From Mesostigma viride (taxonomy: Eukaryota; Streptophyta; Mesostigmatophyceae; Mesostigmatales; Mesostigmataceae): a DNA stretch of 64,000 bases. Below, one piece after another: positions 44,521-61,575 of the stretch. The stretch is taken from assembly GCA_009746045.1 (NCBI GenBank), contig RPFO01000154.1, positions 6,339,038-6,403,037 on the forward strand, read 5' to 3'. A program made the position numbers and the translations under genes. The notes under the pieces are model-generated. The model searched no databases, was not told the DNA's origin, and saw only the letters and a program-made list of their open reading frames with translations. Within the stretch, counting starts at the first letter, position 1; every line of letters begins with the position of its first letter.

Positions 44521-46589
44521 TCATTGGTGTCAAGAATCCTGTCTTGAATATGCCCATTATGCTGACCGGCCGTAAAGAAATCTATAATACGGGCAGCTGT
44601 ATTCGAGCCCTCATTAACATTTCGAGCCCTCATAGATATGCTCGAGCGGATCGTAGTACCTAGTGGGATTGGTCCTATGTGAACGGACACTATGACTATG
44701 TGCCAAGTTGTACAACATGGCTCTAGGACCGTTGGTCACTGACGGGCTCCCACTGAGCCGCGCGAGCTGTGAGCATCGACGAGCAATCGGCGGAGCTGTT
44801 TATCTCACGAATTTTCCATGAAAACCGGTCTTTCTTTTGTACTGGCACCGTTTCGCTTGGCATCAACATTCTTTTGGGTGCATTCCTTTAAACCGGAATT
44901 CTTTTTAAACGGTAGTCACTTCCAGAGCCCAGAACCTGCCATGCTCCAAGTTTCCAAGAAAAAAGGGAACATTCGGCCCGGGTCCTGCTCTCAAGGCCAG
45001 CCTGCTGACACAGCTGCACACCACACAAAGGAGGGTGCTCACTAACCCCCACGTTGTTTTCAGCACTAGTTGCAGTTTTATAATTCAGTCACATTTAACT
45101 AGTTGCAGGCACCACTAGCAGCAGTTGCATTATCACGTGCCAGCACTAGACACCCACTAGCAGCCAGTTGCCCCATAGTGTAGGTAGCAGCAACAGCACA
45201 GTCCCATCAGCACCATCACACTGGCATCAACAAGCACAGCAGGCAACACCAGCAGGAATAGAGTACACTGCATATTAGTCCATGCAGGCAGCTACCCACA
45301 CTTGCCTAGCCAGCAAGGAGAAGTAGTAGCACCCAGTAGCACATGCATGACTCTCCACCACAGGCGTAGAGTAGATAGTAGCTACAGTCAGCTGCATATG
45401 CCGAGTCTATCACGAAAAGTGATTAGGATGATGGAAATTAATGGAAGTCGAAATGTGTAGCCGTGTACATTCAAGTTATGGACTGAACGTATATCGACGA
45501 GGCAGGCAGCAAATAGTAAAACAAAGCTTCCTGGTGCCAGTACGCGAAAAAAACGCGAAAGCTCAGCGTAGATCCAATTAACAGGGTTTCAACTAGGCCC
45601 TCTAGGGAAGATTCCACATGAACTCACATTAGCCACATATGGTCACATCAGTAGGGCCATCCGTTGGCATGGCATCATCTCCCATTTACAGTACGTTTCG
45701 CACTATTATACGGCTCCACACGCTCAAGAATGCCATCACAGTGACCCTCCCAAAGGAGGGGCATGAAATCAATGGATGAATGGATGCATGCATGCATGCA
45801 TGCATGCATGCATGAATGAATGAATTCATGAATGAATTCATGAATGAATTCATGAATTCATGAATGCATGAATTCATGAATGAATGAATGAATGAATGAA
45901 TGAATGAATGAATCAATCCATGCCATAATCGGTCTATACGGCAACCATAGCCGCTACAGCTGTGATCACAAGGCTGGTGTAGTTGGACCAATGGATATGG
46001 CCCTTTGGTTGGATTGTTAATGCCTGCGAGTCACACAATAACCGGCCTGATGCATCCGTTGGTTCTCCTTGTTGAAGACTTGTAATGATGATCAGGCCTG
46101 CATGCATGTCAGGGCGCATAATCAGGCATATCTTGTCACAAAATGACCCGCAATGCCCCCCTGGGGAAGTTACCCTTTCGCAACGTCGCGGCGCATGCAG
46201 ACCAGGTCAGATAGGATGACCTTCAAATATGGCTGACCTTCACATAGGGCCGACTTGATCGAGCGAATTCAATTAGGGCTCACAACCAGGAAGGTTAAGT
46301 TGGCAATACCTACCAGGTCAGGTAGGGCTGAATTTCCATAATGCCGACCCGGTGAGGTGGGACTAGCCTTCCAACTTTGGCATCGTGTTCTGGGAATCAT
46401 GTGGCACTAGGACTTCATTTGCGGCAGCAAGTGATACACGTTTGCACATTCCCCTTAATATTTCCTCCATCGGATGGCAAATCTTGCCTTCTTGTCCTGT
46501 CTCGCGTTGCCAGATCCCTTGCCCCCCCGAAGCCGATGACCTGTGAGCTTCTGATGGGGAGCCCCACATTGCAGCCCTGCTGTGCTCCC
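44521..46589. other. spacer with a GCAT/GAAT microsatellite
   Basis: No gene recognised. 45776-45915 is a microsatellite of GCAT then GAAT with nested gaattcatgaatgaattc palindromes. 45060-45330 is rich in short agcag/cagttgca motifs. Confidence 0.6.
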
Positions 46590-47235
46590 TCCCCATCGGG
46601 CGATACCTGTACAGCAATTAGTCCAGTGGATTGCTCAGGGGATAGGGCGGCTGTGTAGCATGGACTACTCAATCAGGCGGTACAAAATAGGCGATGCATC
46701 GGTCCTGCTGAGTGGTTAGCTATCGGCAGGGTACAGGGCGATCCCGCAGAAGCCTTGATCGCTCATCGGGGGACAGAACAGTCATGTCGCGTGGATTGAT
46801 CACCCGGCAACAGGGCAGCCCTGTACAGCCTGCGGTGAGCCGACTACTTCACTGTGCAATACAGCCGTCCTGTTCCGCCGATTCATCCCCGGGCAACCTG
46901 CAACAGGGCACCAGTCCTGCTGTCTGGACTATATTCATCGGGACTGCTGTCTGGACTACATTCATCCATTCGGGTGACAGGGCAGTAGTACTGCCGGTCA
47001 TCCTAGCCGCACTATCTGAACTAGGCCGGCATTACTTTGTTGGGTGACAGGGCACCCCCGGAGTACACGCATGGACTAGTCATCGGTATGGAACAGGGCA
47101 CTCATGTCCTATCGCGCCACGATCAGCTGGTAAACCAGTCCTCTCATGTGGACTACTCAGCCGTAGGAGACAAGGGCAGCCCTATAAAGTGGTCACTCAA
47201 CCGGACAATGACGCAGTCCTTTCGCACGGACTATT
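46590..47235. repeat. degenerate tandem array built around the end of the Gemin7-like gene
   Basis: About ten decayed units of 50-70 bp share ggacta(c/t)tcatcgg then gacagggcag and tcctgctg. The unit nearest the gene (47219-47250, ggactattcgccagtgaggg) holds the stop codon and last codons of the Gemin7-like gene on the minus strand. The array therefore looks derived from that edge. Confidence 0.6.
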
Positions 47236-47384
47236 CGCCAGTGAGGGACAGGAAGGTGATGCTCTTGACGTCGGTCATCCGCAGCAACGCATTCGGCAGT
47301 ACCCCCAGGGGGGTGCCCAGGGACGACACCAGCAGGGCGGTCTGCTGCGCATCCACCGCGCGCAGGACTGCGTCCGCGACCACC
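47231..47384 (-). CDS. Gemin7-like, exon 2
   Basis: It starts with the base completing a Gly codon after ctggccag, then VVADAVLRAVDAQQTALLVS, the TPLGVLP block, and ends LSLTGE-stop. It contains the conserved Sm-like second half. Confidence 0.75.
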
Positions 47385-47989
47385 CTGGCCAGGGGGGGAT
47401 ATGGCGAGCATGAATGGTGACGGTGCACCGGGGAGCATGGCATCCCATGTAAACACACGACATGAGGTTGACATCAGACAAAATAAAATCAGTAAGGTTG
47501 ACAATAACTACATATAAAAAAGTTGAAGGACTGATGAGCACAAATACTAGGATTGCTGATGGAAAATGAGCAAAACGCTGACGGACTTACGAGTTTGGAG
47601 TGATTGAAAGCATGGTGAGCATGGTGTAACAGAGAAAGAAAAGCCTAGGGAGAGGGACCGCAATCGGAGCCTACAGGGAGGCAAACGGGCATGTACGACA
47701 CGTAATCGCTGTTGACACGTCATCGTGGTTGCCTGACTGCATTCCACGCGGCAGGCAACGAGCAGAAACAATACCGAGATTGTGGAGCCTACCCGTCAAA
47801 CATGCGGAGCCTGACTCGCCGGCCGGCGGCGTGTTGCCAAAGCTTGAGCATGCGCTCTCGCAGCACGGCGAGTTGATGCTGGGCGCCTGCATCGAGATCC
47901 TCGTTGTCCAGGCTTTTTTCCTGCCCTCCGGGGTCGCTCGCGTGATTATCAGACGCGGACGAGCCATTGGTATTCGCTTCGTCCGCCAT
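47231..47989 (-). CDS. Gemin7-like protein (SMN complex), two exons, 116 residues
   Basis: Minus strand. Exon 1 is 47989-47793 and exon 2 is 47384-47231 (stop TAG). The splice is GG|gtaggc ... ggccag|G, which restores a Gly codon. Key blocks are AVLRERMLKLWQHAAGRRV in exon 1 and LGTPLGVLPNALLRMTDVKS then ITFLSL in exon 2. They follow the Gemin7 pattern of an 'LRERYLRSLLAMVG' helix, a strand, 'QTPIGVQAEALLRCSDI' and 'SYTF'. Length is close to human Gemin7 (131). In the known system Gemin7 has an Sm-like fold, pairs with Gemin6 and helps load Sm proteins on snRNAs. The first about 35 residues are acidic and low complexity. The match is by motif recall; a profile search would settle it. Confidence 0.75.
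47793..47989 (-). CDS. Gemin7-like, exon 1
   Basis: MADEANTNGSSASDNHASD begins at the first ATG. The exon ends RVRLRMFDG at donor gtaggc. Codon use is GC-rich, like the other host exons. Confidence 0.75.
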
Positions 47990-48928
47990 CGACCAAATGG
48001 GGCCAAGCTAATCGATCAAATCACCCAAATATATCATCCAGCACCTAAATCTTCCAGTCGCATAGCTTTATTGACTTCATGACCAAAGAAATGTCGAAGG
48101 GACGCTTTAGTTTAAAGAAACTCTGACGGACATGGTTTCTATACTCCCAGAAGAAAATGGAAACTTCCCTGATCAAAAGTATCCAATTGGCGGTGCAAAA
48201 ACTCTCGCTGAATACCAGAACTGGGCTTGACGGGGATAAAAAGAATATTTGCAAAGAGTGTATATATTCCCCCCGGTGGCACCAGAAATTATAATGCATA
48301 TATAGCGTCCATCCGCCTCGCTGCATGCACGTCAATGTCTACATTCTACGTAGACGTCATTGTTCATTGTTTATCCAAAGCAAGATGGCTTCATTATTAG
48401 CTATGCCGCCACCTACAGCATTATTGGCCAAATTTCTGCTGTCGTACCCTTCATGTGCCAAGCGGCAAACAGTCTTTACTTCGATCAATAGTTCAGTACG
48501 CGGAGTACGGTCCTCTCCGTAGAATTCCTGTCACCCTTGCCAGCCTGGCTTCACCGTCCGGAGCTCAAGATCTCTGATCTTTGATATTTCTGAGAATGCA
48601 TCGGTGGGCCTGCCACGGTCAGTCAATGCGTTCAGCTTCGGTCAGGCCTGGAAACGTAGTTCGCGGTACGGTACTAGACGAAGGAATATGCAGACCCCGC
48701 ACGAGAGGTATCCGAACTAAAACAGGGCGAACCCAGAAACGCCTGCCGTCGGGAGCACAGGGCATTTGTCGTGGCGGCATCGAACTGTCGGAGAACAACG
48801 GCATTGTAGCGGACGCCCAACAGCCTGTAAGCCCCCGCCTTCGGCAAGCGTCGGCCTTTCTGCTCGCGTTGACGGCGGCAATTTCACGGCGATTGCTCTC
48901 GCACGTGTTGCAGTGCGGGTCCTATTTT
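47990..48928. promoter_or_regulatory. 0.94-kb spacer between divergent genes, putative shared promoter region
   Basis: The Gemin7-like gene starts leftward at 47989 and the isocitrate dehydrogenase rightward at 48929 or 48995, so both promoters should lie here. No clear TATA or other motif stands out. The frame upstream of the dehydrogenase is open from about 48581, so part of this spacer could be a longer N-terminus. Confidence 0.45.
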
Positions 48929-54210
<5,282 letters not shown>

Positions 54211-55372
54211 ATCTATAAATATACGTATGGTTGTCTCCTTGATACGTATGATATCTTTGACCCCCTTGGTTTGCGGGGGGGTGATTCTGCGAGGCCTTGC
54301 TAGACCCACTGGAGGTGCCGCTAAATATACCCCTGGAGCGCCTGGGTTGTGGCATGGTATAATCTGTAGGACATTGCCATGAGCAAGTGGAGATATATCG
54401 CAGGGGGCCATCGCAAGACTCAAGAGCATGCCATGGGGCGGACGCAAGTGTATGGGAGTGCAAGTCTTTACTCTTGCATGAGGGTGCCTTGATGGGGGCT
54501 ACAGTAAGCCGTGGCCTTGGTGACGGATTTGCTCGATGCGCCGCGCTGAGCTGGGCTGAGAGCGCGGGGTGGGGGTTGAACGGATGGTTCCTTTAGTGAC
54601 CCACCAACTGCCTGTTGCGAACCGGAGAATGGCATGCAGGGCGGACAAAAAGCGACATGCAACTGGAAATCTACATGTAACAGGGACATCTTCAGGAAAC
54701 GTATTCGGGGTAAACTTACTCGTAGAAGCCTGCACAGGTTATCTCATGGATATTTTTGGACGTGCAGGCGATCTGGAGGGGAGCTTGGAACTTGCATGGA
54801 GCTGGGGATATGCACGTAAGGTTTTTTATGGGAGGTTGCAAGTTATGGGCGAGAAGTGGCGTTTCCTATGCTGCCCAATGAAACCTGAATTTGCGGAGTC
54901 AGATGGGAGCGATGGGACGGGCTCGCCGCGCCGACAGTCCACTAGGGGGCGTCTATGGCATCAAGTCACGGACACGGACATGCCTGCCATTGATGATACC
55001 AACATGGCGGGGAAAGTTCTGTGACCGTGGGCTGTTGTAGATGCAATAAAAAAGGTGGCGGATGCTAGCCAGCGCCCTCAACATCAGCACAAATTACATG
55101 AGTGTACATGGGAGCAAGGAACCAGCTGGCTGGTAGGCCAGGCGAGTAACTTTTTGGAGCTGACCTGGTTAGTCTGGTAAATGCCCTATCGGCCCTAGGC
55201 TGTAGGAGCAAGCATGCATCAGTTAGCATGCAGTAATAGATGAATTTTGCTGAGGATATAGGGTGCCTGACTTGGACAAAATTTTGGGGATGCATTGTCT
55301 GGCCTGATCAATCCAATCAATAAATGTGGCTTTGAAAGGAGCTTATGTGCAAGGACTCCCATGGGTGTGCTT
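54211..55372. other. IDH 3' region and spacer
   Basis: No further gene recognised. A 151-codon plus-strand frame at 54569-55024 has no features I recognise and no splice context; I do not call it. Confidence 0.5.
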
Positions 55373-55560
55373 CGATAATTAACTAATTAATTAGGAACAT
55401 AGCTCCGTTGGGAGTATATGTAGCACATAGGCCAGAGAAGGGGCATATGGCCTATAATACATTCTGAGCTACTTCCTGCAAGGGTGGGAATGTAAACAAC
55501 ACTTGCTCTAGGTGCACTAGGGCACCTGCACCACCCAGAGTCTCGGGCAACACCCAGCTA
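55373..55560 (-). repeat. dispersed SINE-like or LINE 3'-end repeat
   Basis: TTAA run, box ctccgttgggag, tatatgtagcacatagg, gaaggggcatatggcc and gctctaggtgcactaggg. Best conserved copy of the family in this window. Confidence 0.88.
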
Positions 55561-55727
55561 AGGGGAGCCCGTCATAGGTGGGGAAGATCAGCATAGCTAT
55601 ACAAGAGCTAGGGCATGGCTTCTCAGGCATGGCTTCTCAGGGCATGGCTTCGCCTCTTGGCCCGCCTTGAGCGGGACGAGGCCCTGTCGACACGCCGGCG
55701 ACCCCAGCCAGGACGGAGACGACGCAT

Positions 55728-55760
55728 TAATTAATTAATTAATAGACACGTGACCGGCGT
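55728..55760 (-). mobile_element. 33-bp LINE 3' tip with 11-bp target duplication
   Basis: agacgacgcat stands at 55717-55727 and again at 55761-55771. Between them lies only taattaattaattaat and gacacgtgaccgg, the extreme 3' end of the LINE family at 23964 and 41071. This is an extremely 5'-truncated insertion. Confidence 0.88.
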
Positions 55761-56179
55761 AGACGACGCATATCCGCCCTGAAAGAAAGATTCCATGCGT
55801 TGACAAGCACTAACCCCAAGATCTCGAGTGATTTATCTAGTACCAAATCCGAAAGGCTTGCATCACTCCCCGGAAAGGAGAACTTTTGCGGATGACTGTA
55901 GGTGTAAGTTGGCGATGCCATGGTAACCGGAGACGTCCGTCCTATATAGTCAGCGAAAGTTGGTGCGAGAGGTCCCCAGTTCGATTCCGGTCGGATTCAT
56001 TTGCAGATCGCGTTTTTCCGCGTTTTCCGCGGCCCGGCACTGAACGCACATGGTTTTCACCTTTGCGGAGTGCCTGATCAGAACATTAACCCCAATCGCC
56101 ACCCTCCCCCTCCCCCCCCCCCACCCCCCCCACCCCGGCCACCTCCAGCACTACCCTTCTCCACCCCCACCCTCACCCC

Positions 56180-59100
56180 CACCCCCACCCCCCCGCTAAT
56201 AGGGCAACGGCCCATTCTTGGTATTGCAAGCTTTAATGTGCGCACCCTCCCTGCAGATCCTTCTACGAGCGGCGGCACCCCAGCACGCCAACGCGTCGAC
56301 GAGCTGATCGCCCTGTGCGCCGACAACAAGATCGCTGTCTTGGGTCCAGGAGCACCGACGCACCGTTGACCCTCAGCACGGGTCAACGGTCTGCTGGTCG
56401 ACGACCTGCGTGCAGGCTGGCGGTTCCACTATGGTGGCGGCGACGCGCCGGGCCAAGGTGGTGTGGGCCTCTTGTGCTCGCCGGCAGCATCAGAGCAGCT
56501 CCAGTCCATCGTGCTGCGGTCCCCGCGTGTGCTAGTGGCCACTTTTTCGGCCACTGAGGGCCATTCACACCACACGCTAACCGTTATCGTGGGATATGCA
56601 CCACATGCGGGTCGAGCTCAGGCGGAACGTGAGGCCTTCTTCGACGCCCTCAAGGAGGAGGAGGCCAACATCCCAGCTCGGCACTTCCTGGTTATGCTGC
56701 TCGACGCCAACGCCACGCTGCCAGTTGGCACTGGGGGCGCTCAGTATTCCCCAACCAACACGACAGCCAACGGTAACACGCCTTTATTTGCGAATCTGCT
56801 GGCAGAATCTGCGCTGGTTGCATGCAATGCTTCTTTCGCACGCCCCGCTGAGCAGCTGGCCACCTTTTTTGGGCCGTCGGATCGGGTGGTGTGCCTTGAT
56901 ATGTCTGCGTACGTCGGGCTCAGCGCCCCTCAGTTGTCGATGCTCGCGTCCTGCAAGATTCTGTCAGCACGGTGGAATCTGATCATCGTCTCGTGCTCGC
57001 TCGCATCAGATTGCGGTTTCCTGGGGTGAAACCGTCGCGACAGCTGGCACCTCAGCCAGATCTGAAGTGCTCCGGATTGTGCTGAAGGATGCCGACAAGA
57101 TGTCAGCAGCAGAGCAGGCCGCTATGTCGCACAGGGATGATTTCCTGGCCGTTCGACGCCGGGGCAGCCGACAGCAGTTACACGCCATTCCGCCGCCGGG
57201 GGATATTTCAGTGATCCTCCGTGGTGTCGCGCCAAGTATCGCCTGGCTGCCCGCACCCTCCCCACCTTGCCTCCGCGCCGGCAGCTTGCTGTCCACCGTC
57301 ACGCACCGACAGTGGTCGCCGCCAGGCAGATGCTCCGCCGCAACAGAGATCCGATCGCCAAACCTGGGCTGCAAGCAGCTCTGAGGGCCGCCTACGAGCA
57401 GGCTGAGAAGGCAGATGCTCAGCAGATGGTCAAGGACCTGCGCAGCTGCCAGCAGAAGCACGACGGCAAGGGGGCCTGGTTCTGGTACAAGCGCCTCGGG
57501 CACCCCGGACGGCCTCGGCCGGCCCCACCGCCACGACGTCCCCGGCGCCCCAGCCAAGCGGCTTCGTACCTGGGCCACGGCCACGGCCGAGGTCGTGGGG
57601 ACAGCTGCGCCGCCCCCACCCCTGCTCCAGCCGCCGCCGCCCGCCCGGCCGCCCTGGCCGGCCCCGCTGGGCCCCCGGCCCCGCCTAGGTCAGCGGCGGA
57701 CTACCTAGTCCCCCCGCTGGTCGGCCCACTTGGCGACCCGTCTGACATGCCTCCTTTCACCTCTCGCGAGGTCACGGAGGCGGTCCAGCGCCTGCGTTAT
57801 GACGCAGCCACCGGCTCTGACGAGATTCCGGCCGCAGTTGTAAAACTTGCAGCCGAATTCGAGGACACAGGTGTTATGCTGCTCTTCCGGGACATCTGCA
57901 ACCGCCTTCTGCTGTCGTCGCAACCACCTCCAGCGGCCTGGCAACACAGTTTTCGCACGATGCTGTACAAGAACAAGGGGTCGCCTGCCGACCCCGGCGG
58001 CAACTACAGAGGGGTGTGCATTCAAAGTGCCCCCCTCAAGCTTCTTATGCGGCTCATCCTGAACCGCCTGCGCACGGCCCTGGACGGTCACCTCAGCGAG
58101 ACTCAGCACGGCTTCCGTTCAGGTCGCAACACAGTACAGGCGCTCTTCGCTACTCGCCGACTGGTGGAGGAACTGCAACGCCTTCAGCCTGGTGAGTCCC
58201 CTTTGCACCTTGTGCTGCTGGTGGACTTCATCAAAGCCTTCGATTCGGTTTTCTGGCCTGCGCTTTGGGACATCCTCGAGTTGTTCCGGATCCCCCGCCC
58301 CCTGATTGCTGTCATCCGCAACCTGTATGAAGGGTCCACCACTTCGGTGCGCACTTCTTACGGGACCACGCCCCCATGCCCTTTACAGAAGGGTGTGTGG
58401 CAGGGCTGCGTGCTGTCGCCCTACCTGTTCAGTATTGTTGTCGAATACGTAATGATTTGAGGCGCGCAAGCGATTTGCCCGCATTGTGGGCAGGGAACCA
58501 CTGAGGAGTGCAGGTTGCTAACAAATTCTGGCATGGCGGTGCGGACACGGAGATTCGGCTGGCAGACATCATCTACGCAGACGACACCACCCTCTTCGAG
58601 GACACTGGGCACGTGCAGACATGGCTTGACTGCCTGGCTCTCGAGGCCCGTGCAGTGGGGCTTGAGGTCAGCAAGAAGACAGAGGCCTGGCGGTTGGGCT
58701 CACCAACTCACCGCCGCCCCTCTATCTCCTAGACGGCTCTCGAGTCCTGTATCGGGACCGCGTTAAGCTGCTGGGCAGCATGCTCCCCAGCAGCTAGGTT
58801 GATGTGGACCATCGCATCTCCCTCGCCTGGCACGCTTTATGCCAGTACCGAGCCCTGTGGCGCAAGCCCCTGGGCAAGATCGAGAAACAGGACCTGTTCA
58901 AGGTCCTCGTCCTTCCTGTTCTCACGTATGGGGCCGAGACGTGGACCCTCACCGCCGACCTGGCCCGCAAGCTGGACGGCGCGGTCACCAGCATGCTGCG
59001 TTCCATTTTCAGAGTAGGATATATGCTGCTCATGTCCGTAATGAGGACCTGTACCAGTTATTATAAATAGTGACGGAACCTTTTTGCCACTTGGCAATTA

Positions 59101-60165
59101 GGTCCGTCACTATTTATCCGGCGAAAACCACTCGCCGGCATCTATTCCGCGTTAAGTTCACGTGAACGTGGCGCGGAATCGATGCCGGCGAGTGGTTTTC
59201 GCCGGATAAATAGTGACGGACCTAATTGCCAAGTGGCAAAAAGGTTCCGTCACTATTTATAATAACTAAAACGTCGTAGTGTGGGGGCCGATATCTATCG
59301 TACCGCTGATGCCTACTGCAGTACCGAATCTCGCCTTAACGATATTCCAACCGGGCATATTTTCCCTTCTGGCACTTTCGTTTGGCCTTCTGGTATCAAT
59401 CCTTCCGGTATTCGGAAATACCCGTGTCACCACAGGGATTCGAACCCCCGACTTACGAGGTCTTAGTTATTATAAATAGTGACGGAACCTTTTTGCCACT
59501 TGGCAATTAGGTCCGTCACTATTTATCCGGCGAAAACCACTCGCCGGCATCGATTCCGCGCCACGTTCACGTGAACTTAACGCGGAATAGATGCCGGCGA
59601 GTGGTTTTCGCCGGATAAATAGTGACGGACCTAATTGCCAAGTGGCAAAAAGGTTCCGTCACTATTTATAATAACTGTACCAGGGCATGCCCTATATCAC
59701 CAGCACCATTAAGCAGCGACGCCTGCAGCTAGTAGGGCACCTAGCTCGCACCACCCAGGTAGACACCTCACGTGGCCCTCCCGCAGGACTGCGACCAGCC
59801 CAGCCTGGCTGGCACCTCCTGACGTGGGCCGGGCCCAGTGATGTTAGACGCCGCAAGGCCCGCACCTTCAAAGAACAGCTAGTAGAGGACATGGGGGGCC
59901 TAGGCCTCTCTGTGATTTGGAAGAAGATGATGGACAAGGCTAAGTGGGCCCAGGTCATAGAGGACAACGAGCCCCCCCCAGTGGGGAAGCGCCCGCGTAC
60001 GTGTGCAATCCCGTGGGAGGCACGCCAGACAGCTCCCCTATAGGGCAGCGTGCGGCTGTCTAGATAGATGTTGTAGTTAGAATGCTGTTAGATAGATGTA
60101 GTATGTAGCCGAGGTAGATAGATTAGACCGGTAGGACTGTTTGCACCCATCCATCCATCCATCGG
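56180..60165 (+). mobile_element. near-complete LINE, plus strand, interrupted by a foldback element
   Basis: Endonuclease: RPILGIASFNVRTLP (56210), LLCSPAASEQLQ, TVIVGYAPHAGRAQAERE and LVMLLDANATLPVG (56680). Reverse transcriptase: AATGSDEIPAAVVKL (57800), YKNKGSPADPGGNYRGVCIQ, HGFRSGRNTVQALFATRR, LVDFIKAFDSVFW, WQGCVLSPYLFSIVVEYV (58400), IIYADDTTLFEDTG (58570) and VLTYGAETWTL (58925). C-terminus after the insertion: RRLQLVGHLARTTQVD (59715). The 3' tail is (ATCC)n at 60150-60164. Stops and frame changes, for example TGA at 58458, make it inactive. It is a different subfamily from the TTAA-tailed LINEs. Confidence 0.92.
59058..59674. mobile_element. 617-bp foldback element, palindromic 208-bp terminal repeats, 9-bp target duplication
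   Basis: ctgtaccag flanks both sides (59049-59057 and 59675-59683). The terminal repeats 59058-59265 and 59467-59674 are inverted copies of each other, and each is itself an almost perfect hairpin centred on ttcacgtgaac. They start ttattataaatagtgacgg. A 9-bp duplication suggests a Mutator-type transposase acted on it. The 201-bp centre holds gggattcgaaccc (59435-59447), which on the minus strand resembles a tRNA T-arm. Confidence 0.93.
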
Positions 60166-61560
60166 GGTTAATGATCCGTGACTCCCCAACGGGAGCACGA
60201 GTCTTTTAAGGGGACGGTCCCGGCGCGAATATTTTGGCGCCGAAAAATTCGCGGTACCCGTCCGTACCGTGAAAAAGTGGTGCACGGGGCGCGCACCCCT
60301 ACCGGAGCTGGCCATGGCGACGTGCTTTCAGGCAGAGTAGAAAAAGATAGCTCGCGGAATGCAGAGAAACTGAGCGAATCTTAAAGACGATGAGTAAATG
60401 ATACTACTTCGTAGCGGAGTTCGCGTTTTTTGCAGTATCGATGATTTTATCGATGACCATCGCCACGGGGGTCCAATCTGATGTTTTCGTCGAGAGGAAT
60501 AAATTAGAACGCACGCTGGCGGCGGTGATTGTCAGGTTTTATGGGCTTTACCTAGCGTCAAGGATGCGTTTAAATTGTTATTGGTAAAGCTTTAAAAAAT
60601 TTGCTGGGTTTCGGCAAGATTTCCGTCATGGTCGGTAAGACACTCTCCAGGCTCGCGGGATGCGCGTCTTATTATTCCATGGAAGGTTGTTCTTTCTTGC
60701 GCCGCTGGGCGAAGGACAATTCCGGTAATGGTACGATCGTGTGATCAACGTGACCCTATGAATGTTTCGCTTCCTTTATGGGTTATCAACGCAAGTTTTC
60801 GGCTTCTTTCCGTGCAGTTAGCGCCAGGTATAATGCCATTCCGTGCTGCGCATCGCCAGATTCCTGGCACCTTTCAATGGTTTTTATGTACGTTGCATGG
60901 CTGGGATGTGTCAAAGCGTGACCGTGGCATATCGTCAAGTTGTCAGGGATTTGCTGAGTGGTTTCTTGGAAGGAGATTGCATGCTAACAGCACTCAGTTT
61001 TGTGTGAATATTGACGCGGCCTTTCTTAGCAGAGGCTTCATTGTGGTTAGAGGCTCACAAGCTTGAGTTTGTTTCTTGGCAAACAATTGCGCTGGAAAGA
61101 AAGGTGGCAGTGGTTTTTCTGAGGGGCATACTGCATGGGTGGAACTGCACGTAGGTAGGGGTTATCGTTGTCTTGTTGGCCTTTCTCCCACTAAAATGGG
61201 AGAGCCCTAATTCATATGCTAGCAAGGCAAGGTAACCATGGTAAGAAGCCTTGGCAAGCAGCATGTATGATAATTCTGCTTTCTCTGTGGACTGTCTGTT
61301 GTTACCCTTGTTGGGCAATTAGTGGATATGGCTTTCTAGGGTGTGTTTGAGCTTGGTTTTGGGATGATGCCCACACCATAAACCTGGAATATGCTTTAGA
61401 AGTGTTGGCTAGGCATGTAGAGCTACCTGCCTCATTGTTGTGCACACACGCAACAGGTTGCCCGTGTCGAGGTAAGGCAAGGGCACATGACGTGCCCAGC
61501 CACCTCCTTGTACATTGTGGTCGAATTGGGCATGGTCAGGAGCCTTTTGGATGGCATAGG
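60166..61560. other. spacer downstream of the plus-strand LINE
   Basis: No gene recognised. ctccccaacgggag at 60182 is an inverted relative of the dispersed repeat box. A 112-codon frame at 60728-61066 has no recognisable motif. Confidence 0.5.
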
Positions 61561-61575
61561 AAGTGTTAGTGTGCC

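Noticed and set aside
54569-55024. 151-codon frame downstream of IDH
   Set aside because: No recognisable motif, odd composition and no supporting signals.
59430-59475. Possible tRNA gene on the minus strand
   Set aside because: Only a T-arm-like box B and a short arm are visible. There is no box A or acceptor stem, and it sits in the core of a foldback element.
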